From assembly GCA_015661185.1 (NCBI GenBank), contig JACVXU010000011.1:1-45224 (forward strand): 45,224 nt of DNA, given 5' to 3'. The stretch's first letter is position 1. The number at the start of each line of letters is the position of its first letter. Source of the DNA: Bacteroidota bacterium. GTDB lineage: Bacteria; Bacteroidota; Ignavibacteria; UBA10030. Of the stretch, positions 1 through 8,196 are shown in pieces. The notes beneath the pieces were generated by a model. The model was not told the origin of the DNA and searched no databases. It saw nothing but the letters and a program-made list of their open reading frames with translations. The position numbers and the translations under genes are program-made.

Positions 1-54
1 AACCAGGACCCTGTTCTTGAACTCAACGCCGCGTATGGAGAATGATTCTATCAC
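1..54 (-). CDS. N-terminal fragment of a probable FMN/TIM-barrel oxidoreductase (runs off the left edge)
   Basis: Downstream of pyrK on the minus strand, a GTG start gives (M)IESFSIRGVEFKNRVLV, similar to N-termini of flavin oxidoreductase, DHOD or Dus proteins; only 18 codons are visible. Confidence 0.35.
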   Translation of the reverse strand, partial: MIESFSIRGVEFKNRVLV

Positions 55-57
55 AGT

Positions 58-846
58 TTATCTCAGAATGATATCTTTGCTGTTGAATGTCGGGCCTTCG
101 GTGCACACGAGTGAATATTTCTTTTTACCATCTGCCCGCTCTACCGGGCAGCCCTGACAGATGCCCATCCCACAAGCCATGTCGCCCTCCAGAGAGAGCT
201 CGCAATCGACATCGTTGGCAGAGGCAAGCTCGGAGAGTGTTTTCAACATTTGGGTCGGTCCGCAGCCGAAGATCTTGTACTTCCTCGATGGCTGGCCAGC
301 CAGATACTGTTTCAGCAGATCGACAACTGTTCCTCGCAGTCCTCTGGTACCATCATCAGTTGCCACATGCACATTCGTCATGTATCTCTCTGATATCTGA
401 TGTCCGGTCCGTGCTCCCACAAACGTAAGGATTTTCTTTTTCTGCTTGAGCAAGAAGTCCGTGAGGAATGGAAAAGGAGCTATTCCCAGTCCACCTCCGA
501 CCAGCAATGCGGTCTCATAATCTCCAGCGATGCCAAAAGGAACTCCGAGCGGTCCGAGCACATCCAGTGAATCTTCAGCACGTTTCGAGGACAGCATCCG
601 CGTTCCGTGACCAATGACGTTGAACATCAAGTCAATCAAATCGCCATCGACCCGTGAGATGCTAAAAGGCCTTCGCAGTAGCGGCAGGCAGCCCTCTCCG
701 CATCGGATATTGATAAACTGACCAGGAGCTGACCGATATGCAATCTCCGGAGCATGTAGAATCAAATTGAAGATTCCATCGACGATCTCGCGTCGATCGA
801 CGACCTTGACCATAGTCTGAACCATTGGTGCATGTTGATTACTCAA
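58..846 (-). CDS. pyrK: Dihydroorotate dehydrogenase electron transfer subunit
   Basis: FAD-binding region LLRRPFSIS, GGGLGIAPF and C-terminal 2Fe-2S cysteine cluster CGMGICQGCPV. Confidence 0.85.
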   Translation of the reverse strand: MSNQHAPMVQTMVKVVDRREIVDGIFNLILHAPEIAYRSAPGQFINIRCGEGCLPLLRRPFSISRVDGDLIDLMFNVIGHGTRMLSSKRAEDSLDVLGPLGVPFGIAGDYETALLVGGGLGIAPFPFLTDFLLKQKKKILTFVGARTGHQISERYMTNVHVATDDGTRGLRGTVVDLLKQYLAGQPSRKYKIFGCGPTQMLKTLSELASANDVDCELSLEGDMACGMGICQGCPVERADGKKKYSLVCTEGPTFNSKDIILR

Positions 847-3257
847 GGCTTCTCGACCTCTTTGTTCCTACGGTTCTTCAGAGAATCAATCCCTGCAGCT
901 GCCCTTCTTTCGATCGGATCCAAATCAAAATTCCCCTTCGCCGAATCCGGCTTGGGCGGGCGAATCGCAGCCCTTCCTCCAGTCGTGTCGACCGGAGCCT
1001 TCAGCACCTGGGGAACACCAGCTCTCAGACTCGAATCCGGGATGGCCTGCTTCGTCGTGTCAGCCAAAACCTTCTTGCGGGCATCGAGAAGAGACTTCTT
1101 GACCGAATCAGCCGCTGATTGAACCAAAGAATCCGCCGGAGGTATTCGACGCTGAGCTGCCAGCCCGTATTTCGTCGTCACATACTTTTGCGCCAAAGTC
1201 TTGTACTGAGAGAGAGCGCTGTCCGGATTCGCGAGATGATTTTCATAAATCCATCCCATGGTGTACCGGCTCTTCGGAACTAGGGGGGAATCAGAAAAAT
1301 CCCGAACGATGCGTCCGAGAGAATCGAGGGCTTTCTGATACCGGCCGGCATACATCAACGACTCAGCGACGGCGTACACGGACGCAGCGGGGTCTTCCTT
1401 AGTAAGCGTCGGGCGATATCCAAGCGCGATGCGCGCTTCCTCGGCATAAAGCGATTTCGGATACTTCTCAGTAATTATCCAGTACAAGTCTTCCTCCTCA
1501 CCATATCTCCTGTCCGAACTCGACCGCGCAACTTCCGAGAGTACGTACAGTGCCCGCGGAGTCTTGACGCTATCCAATCCAAGCTTGAGCGATCGGTTGA
1601 GCCAGAAAAACGTCGAATCGGGAACATCAAGATCGGTATAGAAAAGCTCTCCAAGAAGATAGGCGAGCCTCCCCAGTGAGGCCATGAGGGTGTCTTTCTT
1701 CGGCTTTTGGATCATCAAGGAAGAAGCTGACGCGCGTGTCAGAGTGGTGTCCCGCACTTTCGAAATCTGAACCGTGTCTCTGAGGCTTTTTGGCGTATCG
1801 AGCCTGGTGCGAAGAAGCGTCGTGTCCTTCACAGCGAGGATCGAGTCCTTTATTACGAGCGAAGCAGACGAGTCCATTTTCACGAGGGGCGCAAGCGAGT
1901 CTTTCTTCACAGGCAAAGCAGGGTATTCTTTTTTCGCGAGTAAGAAAGACGAATCCTTTTTCACGAGAGAGGCAGACGAGTCTTTCTTGATCCACATGCT
2001 GTCGATGTCAAGAATGTAGAAGATACTGTCGAGCTTGAAAAACTGCTGCTGGAGCCGAAAGTAGCTGTCGAGCGCTGTAACTTTTTTCGTTGCATCCAGG
2101 GTGAGTTCCTGTGCTCCTCCAACCGTCGCATGAGCATATGCGCCCCTCGCATCAACATAGCTACCTATCTCGTACTGGTACAGCATCCCAAGCTCGAATG
2201 CTGCCCTTGCACCCGCCTCCGATTTCGAGTTTGTCGTGTCGACGAGACGGTACATATTGATCGCTTCTTCAAGCTTCCCGCTTTGCGCAAATGTGTTCCC
2301 GATCTCAAACCGGATTGTGCCTCGGTAATCAAGGAAACGATAGTCGGATTCAAGTTTTCTTAAAATTTCCAGAGATTGATCATATCCTTTGCTGTGACGA
2401 TATGCAATAGCTGCCTGAATCTGGGTGCGGTAGAGAATGTAATCATCGGGAGAGTATTTCTGCACGTCAAAGTACGCAGGAGCCGCCTTCTCATAATCCG
2501 GAATGGAGAAATAGAGATCTCCAATCTTCAGTTGTGCCGCGGCCTGCATCGCCCCATCGTCGTAGGTGGCGACTGACTTCGTGTACTGCTTGACGGCACC
2601 ATCGGTGTTCTTCTGCGAAACAGCGATATCTCCAAGTATCATCAGAGCTTCGCCCGCGATCTCCCCTCTCCCAGCATCAGCGGCAGTGGAAGAAAGGTCC
2701 TCTCCAACGCGTGAGGCATCGTCAAATCGGTTTAGCCTCTGCAGAGTCTTCAGCAACCAGAGCTGGCTTTCCAACGCCAGGGTACCGTTTGGGCTCTTCG
2801 CCAAGAGCTCGGTGAACTTTCGCTCTGCCTTCAGGAATTCATCCTGGTAGAAATAGGACTTGCCGATGAGAAACAGAGCATCTTCGACGATGTTGCTCTT
2901 CGGATAGAACGAGAGAACATTCGAGCACTTGTCAATCACCACGGTGAATTTTTGCTTTGCTGTGGATCCCGATGCGGACTGGAGACTGGCTCCTGTGGGA
3001 TTGGCTCTCGAGGAAGACCGCGCAGCCAGGACTTCAGCTTCGGCTTCGTCGAAAAGCCTCTTCGCATTGTAGTACGCGTTGAAATACGCGATTGTATCGT
3101 CGTAGCCCTGCGAGAACCACCCACCAATCGAGCTGAAAACCGAACAGCCAGATTGGCTCAGGCTAAGGAAGAGTACCGAGGCAAAAATTGTAGCGCGGAT
3201 CGATCGCACGTTTACCATTTCCATCTCCAATATATCAAACCTGCGCGTTGATTGCAA
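843..3257 (-). CDS. Large tetratricopeptide-repeat lipoprotein (SprE/PorW-like N-terminus possible); likely true start 3224 or 3218
   Basis: Signal peptide ending in a lipobox-like SQSGC; multiple TPR-like helices; FNAYYNAKRLFDEAE motif; contains a 9-aa repeat linker. Confidence 0.75.
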   Translation of the reverse strand: MQSTRRFDILEMEMVNVRSIRATIFASVLFLSLSQSGCSVFSSIGGWFSQGYDDTIAYFNAYYNAKRLFDEAEAEVLAARSSSRANPTGASLQSASGSTAKQKFTVVIDKCSNVLSFYPKSNIVEDALFLIGKSYFYQDEFLKAERKFTELLAKSPNGTLALESQLWLLKTLQRLNRFDDASRVGEDLSSTAADAGRGEIAGEALMILGDIAVSQKNTDGAVKQYTKSVATYDDGAMQAAAQLKIGDLYFSIPDYEKAAPAYFDVQKYSPDDYILYRTQIQAAIAYRHSKGYDQSLEILRKLESDYRFLDYRGTIRFEIGNTFAQSGKLEEAINMYRLVDTTNSKSEAGARAAFELGMLYQYEIGSYVDARGAYAHATVGGAQELTLDATKKVTALDSYFRLQQQFFKLDSIFYILDIDSMWIKKDSSASLVKKDSSFLLAKKEYPALPVKKDSLAPLVKMDSSASLVIKDSILAVKDTTLLRTRLDTPKSLRDTVQISKVRDTTLTRASASSLMIQKPKKDTLMASLGRLAYLLGELFYTDLDVPDSTFFWLNRSLKLGLDSVKTPRALYVLSEVARSSSDRRYGEEEDLYWIITEKYPKSLYAEEARIALGYRPTLTKEDPAASVYAVAESLMYAGRYQKALDSLGRIVRDFSDSPLVPKSRYTMGWIYENHLANPDSALSQYKTLAQKYVTTKYGLAAQRRIPPADSLVQSAADSVKKSLLDARKKVLADTTKQAIPDSSLRAGVPQVLKAPVDTTGGRAAIRPPKPDSAKGNFDLDPIERRAAAGIDSLKNRRNKEVEKP
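1833..1991 (-). repeat. In-frame 27-bp minisatellite (five 9-aa units plus one 8-aa unit) within the TPR lipoprotein
   Basis: Translated units IKKDSSASL/VKKDSSFLL/AKKEYPALP/VKKDSLAPL/VKMDSSASL/VIKDSILA. Confidence 0.8.
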
Positions 3258-3503
3258 GAGACTCAGAAGAAGGTCGCTGAGATCTCACAACTCCAGTCGC
3301 AACAACGGCTCTTGATCATCGACCACTGGTTCGCTGTCAACAAGCTCCTGACTCCAGATCAGCAAATGGTATGGAAAAAGGTCTCGGGACGACTCTGGGC
3401 GGAACAAAAGGCCCGCGCGGTCCACGGTCGAGCCCAACAACTGATGCGCAGCCAGGGGAATCCGCGAAGGTCTCTCCGGACGCCTGGTGCTATCAGACGC
3501 TAG
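3252..3503 (+). pseudogene. Possible truncated remnant of a Spy/CpxP-like (LTxxQ) periplasmic protein
   Basis: QETQKKVAEISQLQSQQRLLIIDHWFAVNKLLTPDQQMVWKKV resembles the C-terminal LTxxQ helix region; in-frame TGA immediately upstream; no N-terminal part. Confidence 0.35.
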
Positions 3504-3550
3504 AGCCGGCTCCAATACCATACAGTGCGTCTGATATTGACGCTACCTTT

Positions 3551-3590
3551 GGAAATGAGTCCCCTCGAGAAACGAGCGGGACTCGTTTCC
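3551..3590. repeat. Long imperfect inverted repeat
   Basis: GGAAAtGAGTCCC-CTCG-agaaa-CGAG-c-GGGACTCgTTTCC. Confidence 0.8.
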
Positions 3591-3591
3591 T

Positions 3592-3611
3592 ATCATGCAG
3601 CCCTGCATGAT
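3592..3611. repeat. Perfect 9-bp inverted repeat with 2-nt spacer
   Basis: ATCATGCAG-CC-CTGCATGAT. Confidence 0.85.
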
Positions 3612-3669
3612 TACAGGATGCTTCGTGGAAACGGCACCAGCAATTCTACAACACTTCACTCGTAGCAAT

Positions 3670-4383
3670 TTACTTGGGGTTGGTCGGCCGGATGTCGATC
3701 TCGCTGACCATCGCACGATCCGGCAGCATGAGAGCCGCAAGAATCGTGTCAGCAACATCTTGTGGGTGAAGTATCTTCTCCGACCTGGAGGGTTCCTTTG
3801 GGGTTGTTGAAAACGATGTATCGACTGAGCCGGGACAAATCGTGATGACGCGGATATTCTGTTCCCTGACCTCAAGCATCAGCGACCGGGAAAAACCGAT
3901 AAGAGCCCATTTCGTAGCGGCATAGCCCGCTCCTCCGACGAACGCGTTTCTGCCGGCGAGTGAAGCCACGTTCACAATTGCACCGCTTTTCTGAAGTTCC
4001 ATGAATTTCATTGCGTGTTGGGTTGACACCACCACCGCTCGCACGTTTACATTCCACATCTGGTCAAGCTCCGCAATTGGCAGATCCCGCACAGGCGCAA
4101 AGATTCCCATGCCCGCGTTGTTCACGAGAATATCCAACCGCGCATGCCGCGTTCGCACCTCCTCGAACAACTTCCCGACCTGCTCGTCCTTGGTGAGATC
4201 CGCCTGAACGATCGAGGCTCGGCCACCAAGCGACTCGATTTCTTTCTTCGCCTCCTCCAACTCTGAGAGTGTACGCGAGGTCAGGACAACGTTGACCCCT
4301 TCTTTCGCCAGGGTCAATGCGATCGCCCTTCCGATGCCTCTTCCTGCTCCAGTCACGAGTGCCACAGAGTCCTTCAGCATCAT
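3670..4383 (-). CDS. Short-chain dehydrogenase/reductase (FabG-like)
   Basis: TGAGRGIG cofactor motif, NNAG, catalytic S/YAATK. Confidence 0.85.
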   Translation of the reverse strand: MMLKDSVALVTGAGRGIGRAIALTLAKEGVNVVLTSRTLSELEEAKKEIESLGGRASIVQADLTKDEQVGKLFEEVRTRHARLDILVNNAGMGIFAPVRDLPIAELDQMWNVNVRAVVVSTQHAMKFMELQKSGAIVNVASLAGRNAFVGGAGYAATKWALIGFSRSLMLEVREQNIRVITICPGSVDTSFSTTPKEPSRSEKILHPQDVADTILAALMLPDRAMVSEIDIRPTNPK

Positions 4384-5099
4384 ACTCGCAGATCTCCTAT
4401 CTGAGGTCTCAAGACCACGTCTTCCATCATCATCGATGGCGGCTGGCAGCTGATCTCATACAATACTTTCGCGACCTCAGCAGGTTTCATCATCTGATGA
4501 CCATATTTGTCACGATGTTTCGGATGCCAGATCGGGGTGAAGACTGCGCCGGGATAGACGTTAATGATCTTGATACCTTTGTCTCTTGTTTCAGCCCGCA
4601 GGGCATTCATCAACGCTTCCGCACCTGCTTTTGATGCAGCGTAGGCAGATGAACCGGTGTAGGTCGCCTTCGCGGCGTAGGAAAGGACATTGATGATTGA
4701 ACCTCTCCCCTTCTTGAGCATCTCCGGCAACACTGCCTTCGTAGACAGGAACAAACCACGGAGATTAGTATCTATCACTTCATCAAATTGCTTGATGGTC
4801 GTGTTTAGGAAATCCTTGAAATACGTGACACCGGCGTTATTGATCAAGATGTCGATGCCACCGAATTTTGACAGGATTGCTCCTGCGGTGGCTTGTACCT
4901 GCTCATCATCCGTGACATCACATCGGAATACCGTGCATGCGCCGGAAGAAGAACCGAGCTGAGATTCCAGTGCCGCCAGGTTCGAAAGTGTGCGCGCAGT
5001 CGCTGCAACAATGTCACCGTGCGAAGCGAACTCTTCCGACAACGCCCTGCCGATTCCAGAGCTTGCTCCTGTGATCCAAACGACGCGTGGCGTTGGCAT
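4380..5099 (-). CDS. Short-chain dehydrogenase/reductase, possible sepiapterin reductase of the Chlorobium type
   Basis: TGASSGIG, NNAG, YAASK; C-terminal PGAVFTPIW...MMKPAEVA...QP...EDVVLRPQIGD; operon with folE and PTPS. Confidence 0.75.
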   Translation of the reverse strand: MPTPRVVWITGASSGIGRALSEEFASHGDIVAATARTLSNLAALESQLGSSSGACTVFRCDVTDDEQVQATAGAILSKFGGIDILINNAGVTYFKDFLNTTIKQFDEVIDTNLRGLFLSTKAVLPEMLKKGRGSIINVLSYAAKATYTGSSAYAASKAGAEALMNALRAETRDKGIKIINVYPGAVFTPIWHPKHRDKYGHQMMKPAEVAKVLYEISCQPPSMMMEDVVLRPQIGDLRV

Positions 5100-5102
5100 C
5101 TT

Positions 5103-5684
5103 CTAGTACTCGAGTTTCCGCTGAAGCAGGGTGAGAAATTCAGTTCGTGTCTTTACATCATCCCTGAATGTGCCGAGCATAGCACTGGTTGTAGCGACCG
5201 AGTCGTGCTGTTCAACGCCGCGCATCATCATGCAAAGGTGGCGGGCTTCCATCACGACGCCGACACCTTGAGGCTTGAGACGGCTGAAGATCGTATCCGC
5301 GATTTGCTGTGTCAACCGCTCCTGCACCTGCAGTCGTCTGGCAAAGACCTCAACGACTCTCGGCAACTTGCTTAATCCTATGATCTTGCCATTCGGAATG
5401 TAGGCAATATGGCATTTGCCGTAAAACGGCACGAGGTGATGCTCACACAAGCTGAAAAAGTCGATGTCGCGGACGATGACCATCTCACTATAACGTTCGG
5501 TGAATACCGCTTTGTTGAGCACGGCATTTGCATCTTCGTGATACCCCTTTGTCAGAAACTCGTACATCTTTGCGACCCGCTTTGGCGTCTTCAGCAATCC
5601 CTCCCGTGAGGGATCCTCTCCCATTTGAGAAAGTAAATCCGTTATGACTCGTTCAAAGGCTTTATTCTCCCTTGCCTTGGGCAT
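5103..5684 (-). CDS. folE: GTP cyclohydrolase I
   Basis: [60 protein letters not shown]. Confidence 0.95.
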   Translation of the reverse strand: MPKARENKAFERVITDLLSQMGEDPSREGLLKTPKRVAKMYEFLTKGYHEDANAVLNKAVFTERYSEMVIVRDIDFFSLCEHHLVPFYGKCHIAYIPNGKIIGLSKLPRVVEVFARRLQVQERLTQQIADTIFSRLKPQGVGVVMEARHLCMMMRGVEQHDSVATTSAMLGTFRDDVKTRTEFLTLLQRKLEY

Positions 5685-5686
5685 GG

Positions 5687-6094
5687 TTACTCTCCGCGAT
5701 ATTCGACAACGTTATTCTCGGTTTCGTGAAGACGAATAGAATACAACGTTCCCTCTGTAATTTTTTGGTAGAGCACCTTCCAGAAGGCCTTTGCGATATT
5801 CTCTGCGGTCGGGATGATGCCTTGCATGAACTCGACATCGATGTTCAAGTGCTTGTGATCCACCTTATCAATGATCTCTCGACCGACGATCTCCTTGAGC
5901 TTCTTCAAATCGATCACGTATCCGGTTTCCACACGCGGTTCTCCTGCAACCGTCACTTCAACAATGTAGTTGTGCCCGTGCCCATGTTTGTTCGAGCATT
6001 TGTCGTATATAGCATCATTCTCGCTGTCCGAAAGCTCGGGGTTGTAGAGACGATGGGCCGCGCTGAACGTTGCCCTGCGAGTCACATAGACCAT
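5687..6094 (-). CDS. 6-pyruvoyl-tetrahydropterin synthase family, eukaryote-like PTPS
   Basis: [38 protein letters not shown]. Confidence 0.9.
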   Translation of the reverse strand: MVYVTRRATFSAAHRLYNPELSDSENDAIYDKCSNKHGHGHNYIVEVTVAGEPRVETGYVIDLKKLKEIVGREIIDKVDHKHLNIDVEFMQGIIPTAENIAKAFWKVLYQKITEGTLYSIRLHETENNVVEYRGE

Positions 6095-6111
6095 CGGTCA
6101 GCCTCCTTCTT

Positions 6112-6564
6112 TCATAGTGCCGCCAGCACTTCCTCGGTGTGCCCATCCACCTTCACCCTTGGAAATATCTGAGCAATCTTCCCGTCCTCGTCGATGATGA
6201 AGGTCGTCCGCTCAATTCCCATATACTTTCGTCCGTACATCGATTTCTCTTTCCACACGCCGTACGCTTTCAGCACTTCCTTCTTTTCATCACTCAAGAG
6301 CGGAAAGCTCACGTCATACTTCGTCGCAAATTTTGCATGTGAGGAAGGACTATCTGCACTCACGCCCAGAACAATGGCCTTTTTCTTCTTTACCGCTGAA
6401 GAGTTTTCCTGAAACGAGCATGCTTCCTTCGTGCAACCGGAAGTATTGTCCTTCGGGTAGAAATACAGGACGACTTTTTTTCCCTTGAGATCTTTGAGGG
6501 CGAGCGTCTTACCGTCACCCGTTGGAAGTGAGAATGTCGGCGCCTTATCCCCGATTTTCAACAT
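6112..6564 (-). CDS. bcp: Thioredoxin-dependent thiol peroxidase (peroxiredoxin Q/Bcp)
   Basis: YFYPKDNTSGCTKEACSFQE motif. Confidence 0.9.
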   Translation of the reverse strand: MLKIGDKAPTFSLPTGDGKTLALKDLKGKKVVLYFYPKDNTSGCTKEACSFQENSSAVKKKKAIVLGVSADSPSSHAKFATKYDVSFPLLSDEKKEVLKAYGVWKEKSMYGRKYMGIERTTFIIDEDGKIAQIFPRVKVDGHTEEVLAAL

Positions 6565-6623
6565 CGCTGATTCCCTTCCTGCTCTTCCGATTGTCTTCTG
6601 GGACAGCCCTTTTGTAGGAGTTG

Positions 6624-7097
6624 TTACTGAATTGACGAGAGTGCCTTTGAGATTTCATCATAATTCGGCTCGACACCCGGGATATCGCTCACCCAAGCAT
6701 ACCGAACCACTCCACGTTCGTCAAGAACAAATACCGATCTTTTCGCAGCCGAGTACCCGGCGAGTCCGGAAAAGTTGTCAAGGACGATGCCGTACGTCTT
6801 CACGGCCGACCGGCTATAATCTGAAAGAATCGGGAATTGCAGGTTGTTCTGTGCTGCAAAGGCCTTGTTCGCAAACGGTGAATCGACGCTGATTCCGAGT
6901 ACCTGGGCATTCAATTCATTGAAGCGGCTCATTGAGTCTCTTAAGGTGCACATTTCCTTCGTGCAAGCCCCGGTAAAGGCTCCGGGGAAAAACGCCAGAA
7001 CGGACTTCTTGCCTAAAAACTCGCTCAGCGAACGGGGTTTCTTGTCTCCGTCCACCAATGTAAAATCAGGAGCTTTGTCTCCTACTTGTACGGCCAT
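6624..7097 (-). CDS. Peroxiredoxin (AhpC/TSA, AhpE-like); start trimmed from the 7220 ORF
   Basis: MAVQVGDKAPDFTL start preceded by GGTGGAGGAAGT; FFPGAFTGACTKEMC catalytic motif. Confidence 0.88.
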   Translation of the reverse strand: MAVQVGDKAPDFTLVDGDKKPRSLSEFLGKKSVLAFFPGAFTGACTKEMCTLRDSMSRFNELNAQVLGISVDSPFANKAFAAQNNLQFPILSDYSRSAVKTYGIVLDNFSGLAGYSAAKRSVFVLDERGVVRYAWVSDIPGVEPNYDEISKALSSIQ

Positions 7098-7315
7098 ACT
7101 TCCTCCACCATTTATCTTGGTTAGTCGACTTGATTCTATTGTTACACGTTGGTCGTTCATCTGGGAACTGATCAGGCCATCAACGCTGTCAGGCCAGGCG
7201 GCCGGAAAGCGAGAAGGCAATCGGTCTTTCCCCCTCTCGCCATGTCACGGGACAGTTGAAAGATTCCAGATCGAAGGTGCTTTCCGCGACTCAAACACGA
7301 AGCGGAGCGAGGATT

Positions 7316-7711
7316 TCAGATCTTGCCGAGGCAATCACTGCAGATCCCATAGAAATCCAAACGATGGGCCGCGATGTTGCCAGGCACCATATCGCGCATT
7401 CGATCGTTGAGGTCATTTTGAGGAGGAACTGCGAGGTCCCTCACAACGCCACACTGATTACAAACAAAATGGTAGTGTTGTTCTACGGTCGCGTCGTACC
7501 GGTGAAGTCCTTCACCGAAATCGAGTTCGCGAATTTTCGCCTGCGCTGTAAGGATGTGGAGGTTACGGTAGACTGTGCCAAGGGATACGTGCGGTATCTG
7601 CTGACGAACCTGTTCGTAGACCCATTCCGCCGTTGGATGAGAAGTCGTCCGCTTCAAAACCTGGAGGATCCGCTCCCGTTGTCTGCTTCGCTTTGTCCCG
7701 AGGGCTTGCAT
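7316..7711 (-). CDS. perR: Fur-family regulator, PerR-like
   Basis: Winged-helix VSLGTVYRNLHIL; metal site HRYDATVEQHYHFVCNQCG; C-terminal CSDC. Confidence 0.85.
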   Translation of the reverse strand: MQALGTKRSRQRERILQVLKRTTSHPTAEWVYEQVRQQIPHVSLGTVYRNLHILTAQAKIRELDFGEGLHRYDATVEQHYHFVCNQCGVVRDLAVPPQNDLNDRMRDMVPGNIAAHRLDFYGICSDCLGKI

Positions 7712-7742
7712 TACGACAGATCACCGTGCATTTAACGCCTAG

Positions 7743-7771
7743 AATATATCAAAACGATGATGTATTGTCAA
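7743..7771 (-). promoter_or_regulatory. Sigma-70-like promoter upstream of perR
   Basis: Minus strand TTGACA-N17-TATATT. Confidence 0.7.
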
Positions 7772-7967
7772 GGTAACCGCATTTCCCTCGTCCTTGCCTG
7801 ACCTCCGTCATCGAGACGTAGAACAACGCCCCTTCAATGCAATTTCAAACACTCATCGGAGAGATTTTGTTCCTCATAGCCCTCAGCGATTTCTGTTTTT
7901 GATATTACCGGCATCTCCACCCACGAATCGCAGGTCCCGCGTGGCGACCGGTGCAGGGAGAAACCAC

Positions 7968-7997
7968 GAAGCCCCGCCGGTTTACTGGCAGGGCTTC
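7968..7997 (-). terminator. Hairpin downstream of tRNA-Ser(CGA), possible terminator
   Basis: GAAGCCC...GGGCTTC arms; weak downstream T content. Confidence 0.4.
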
Positions 7998-8008
7998 TGT
8001 ATGGATCG

Positions 8009-8096
8009 CGGAAGGGGAGGGATTCGAACCCTCGATACCGCTAAGCGGTATTCCGGTTTTCGAGACCGGCCGATTCAACCACTCTCGCACCCTTCC
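8009..8096 (-). tRNA. tRNA-Ser(CGA)
   Basis: Acceptor GGAAGGG/CCCTTCC, anticodon loop CTCGAAA, long variable arm TACCGCTTAGCGGTA, T-arm GGTTCGAATCC; no encoded CCA. Confidence 0.95.
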
Positions 8097-8112
8097 GTGT
8101 GGTTGATGAGAC

Positions 8113-8141
8113 AATATACGATTTCGTTTGAAGAAGTTCAA
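8113..8141 (-). promoter_or_regulatory. Sigma-70-like promoter of tRNA-Ser(CGA)
   Basis: Minus strand TTGAAC-N17-TATATT. Confidence 0.6.
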
Positions 8142-8196
8142 ACATACATGTTCATGACAGGACGGAAATCTCTCTCGAGGGGATTACGAACAGAGT

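Noticed and set aside
1627-1995. 122-aa minus-strand ORF with repeated CFAREKG-like units
   Set aside because: Out-of-frame translation of the 27-bp minisatellite in the TPR gene.
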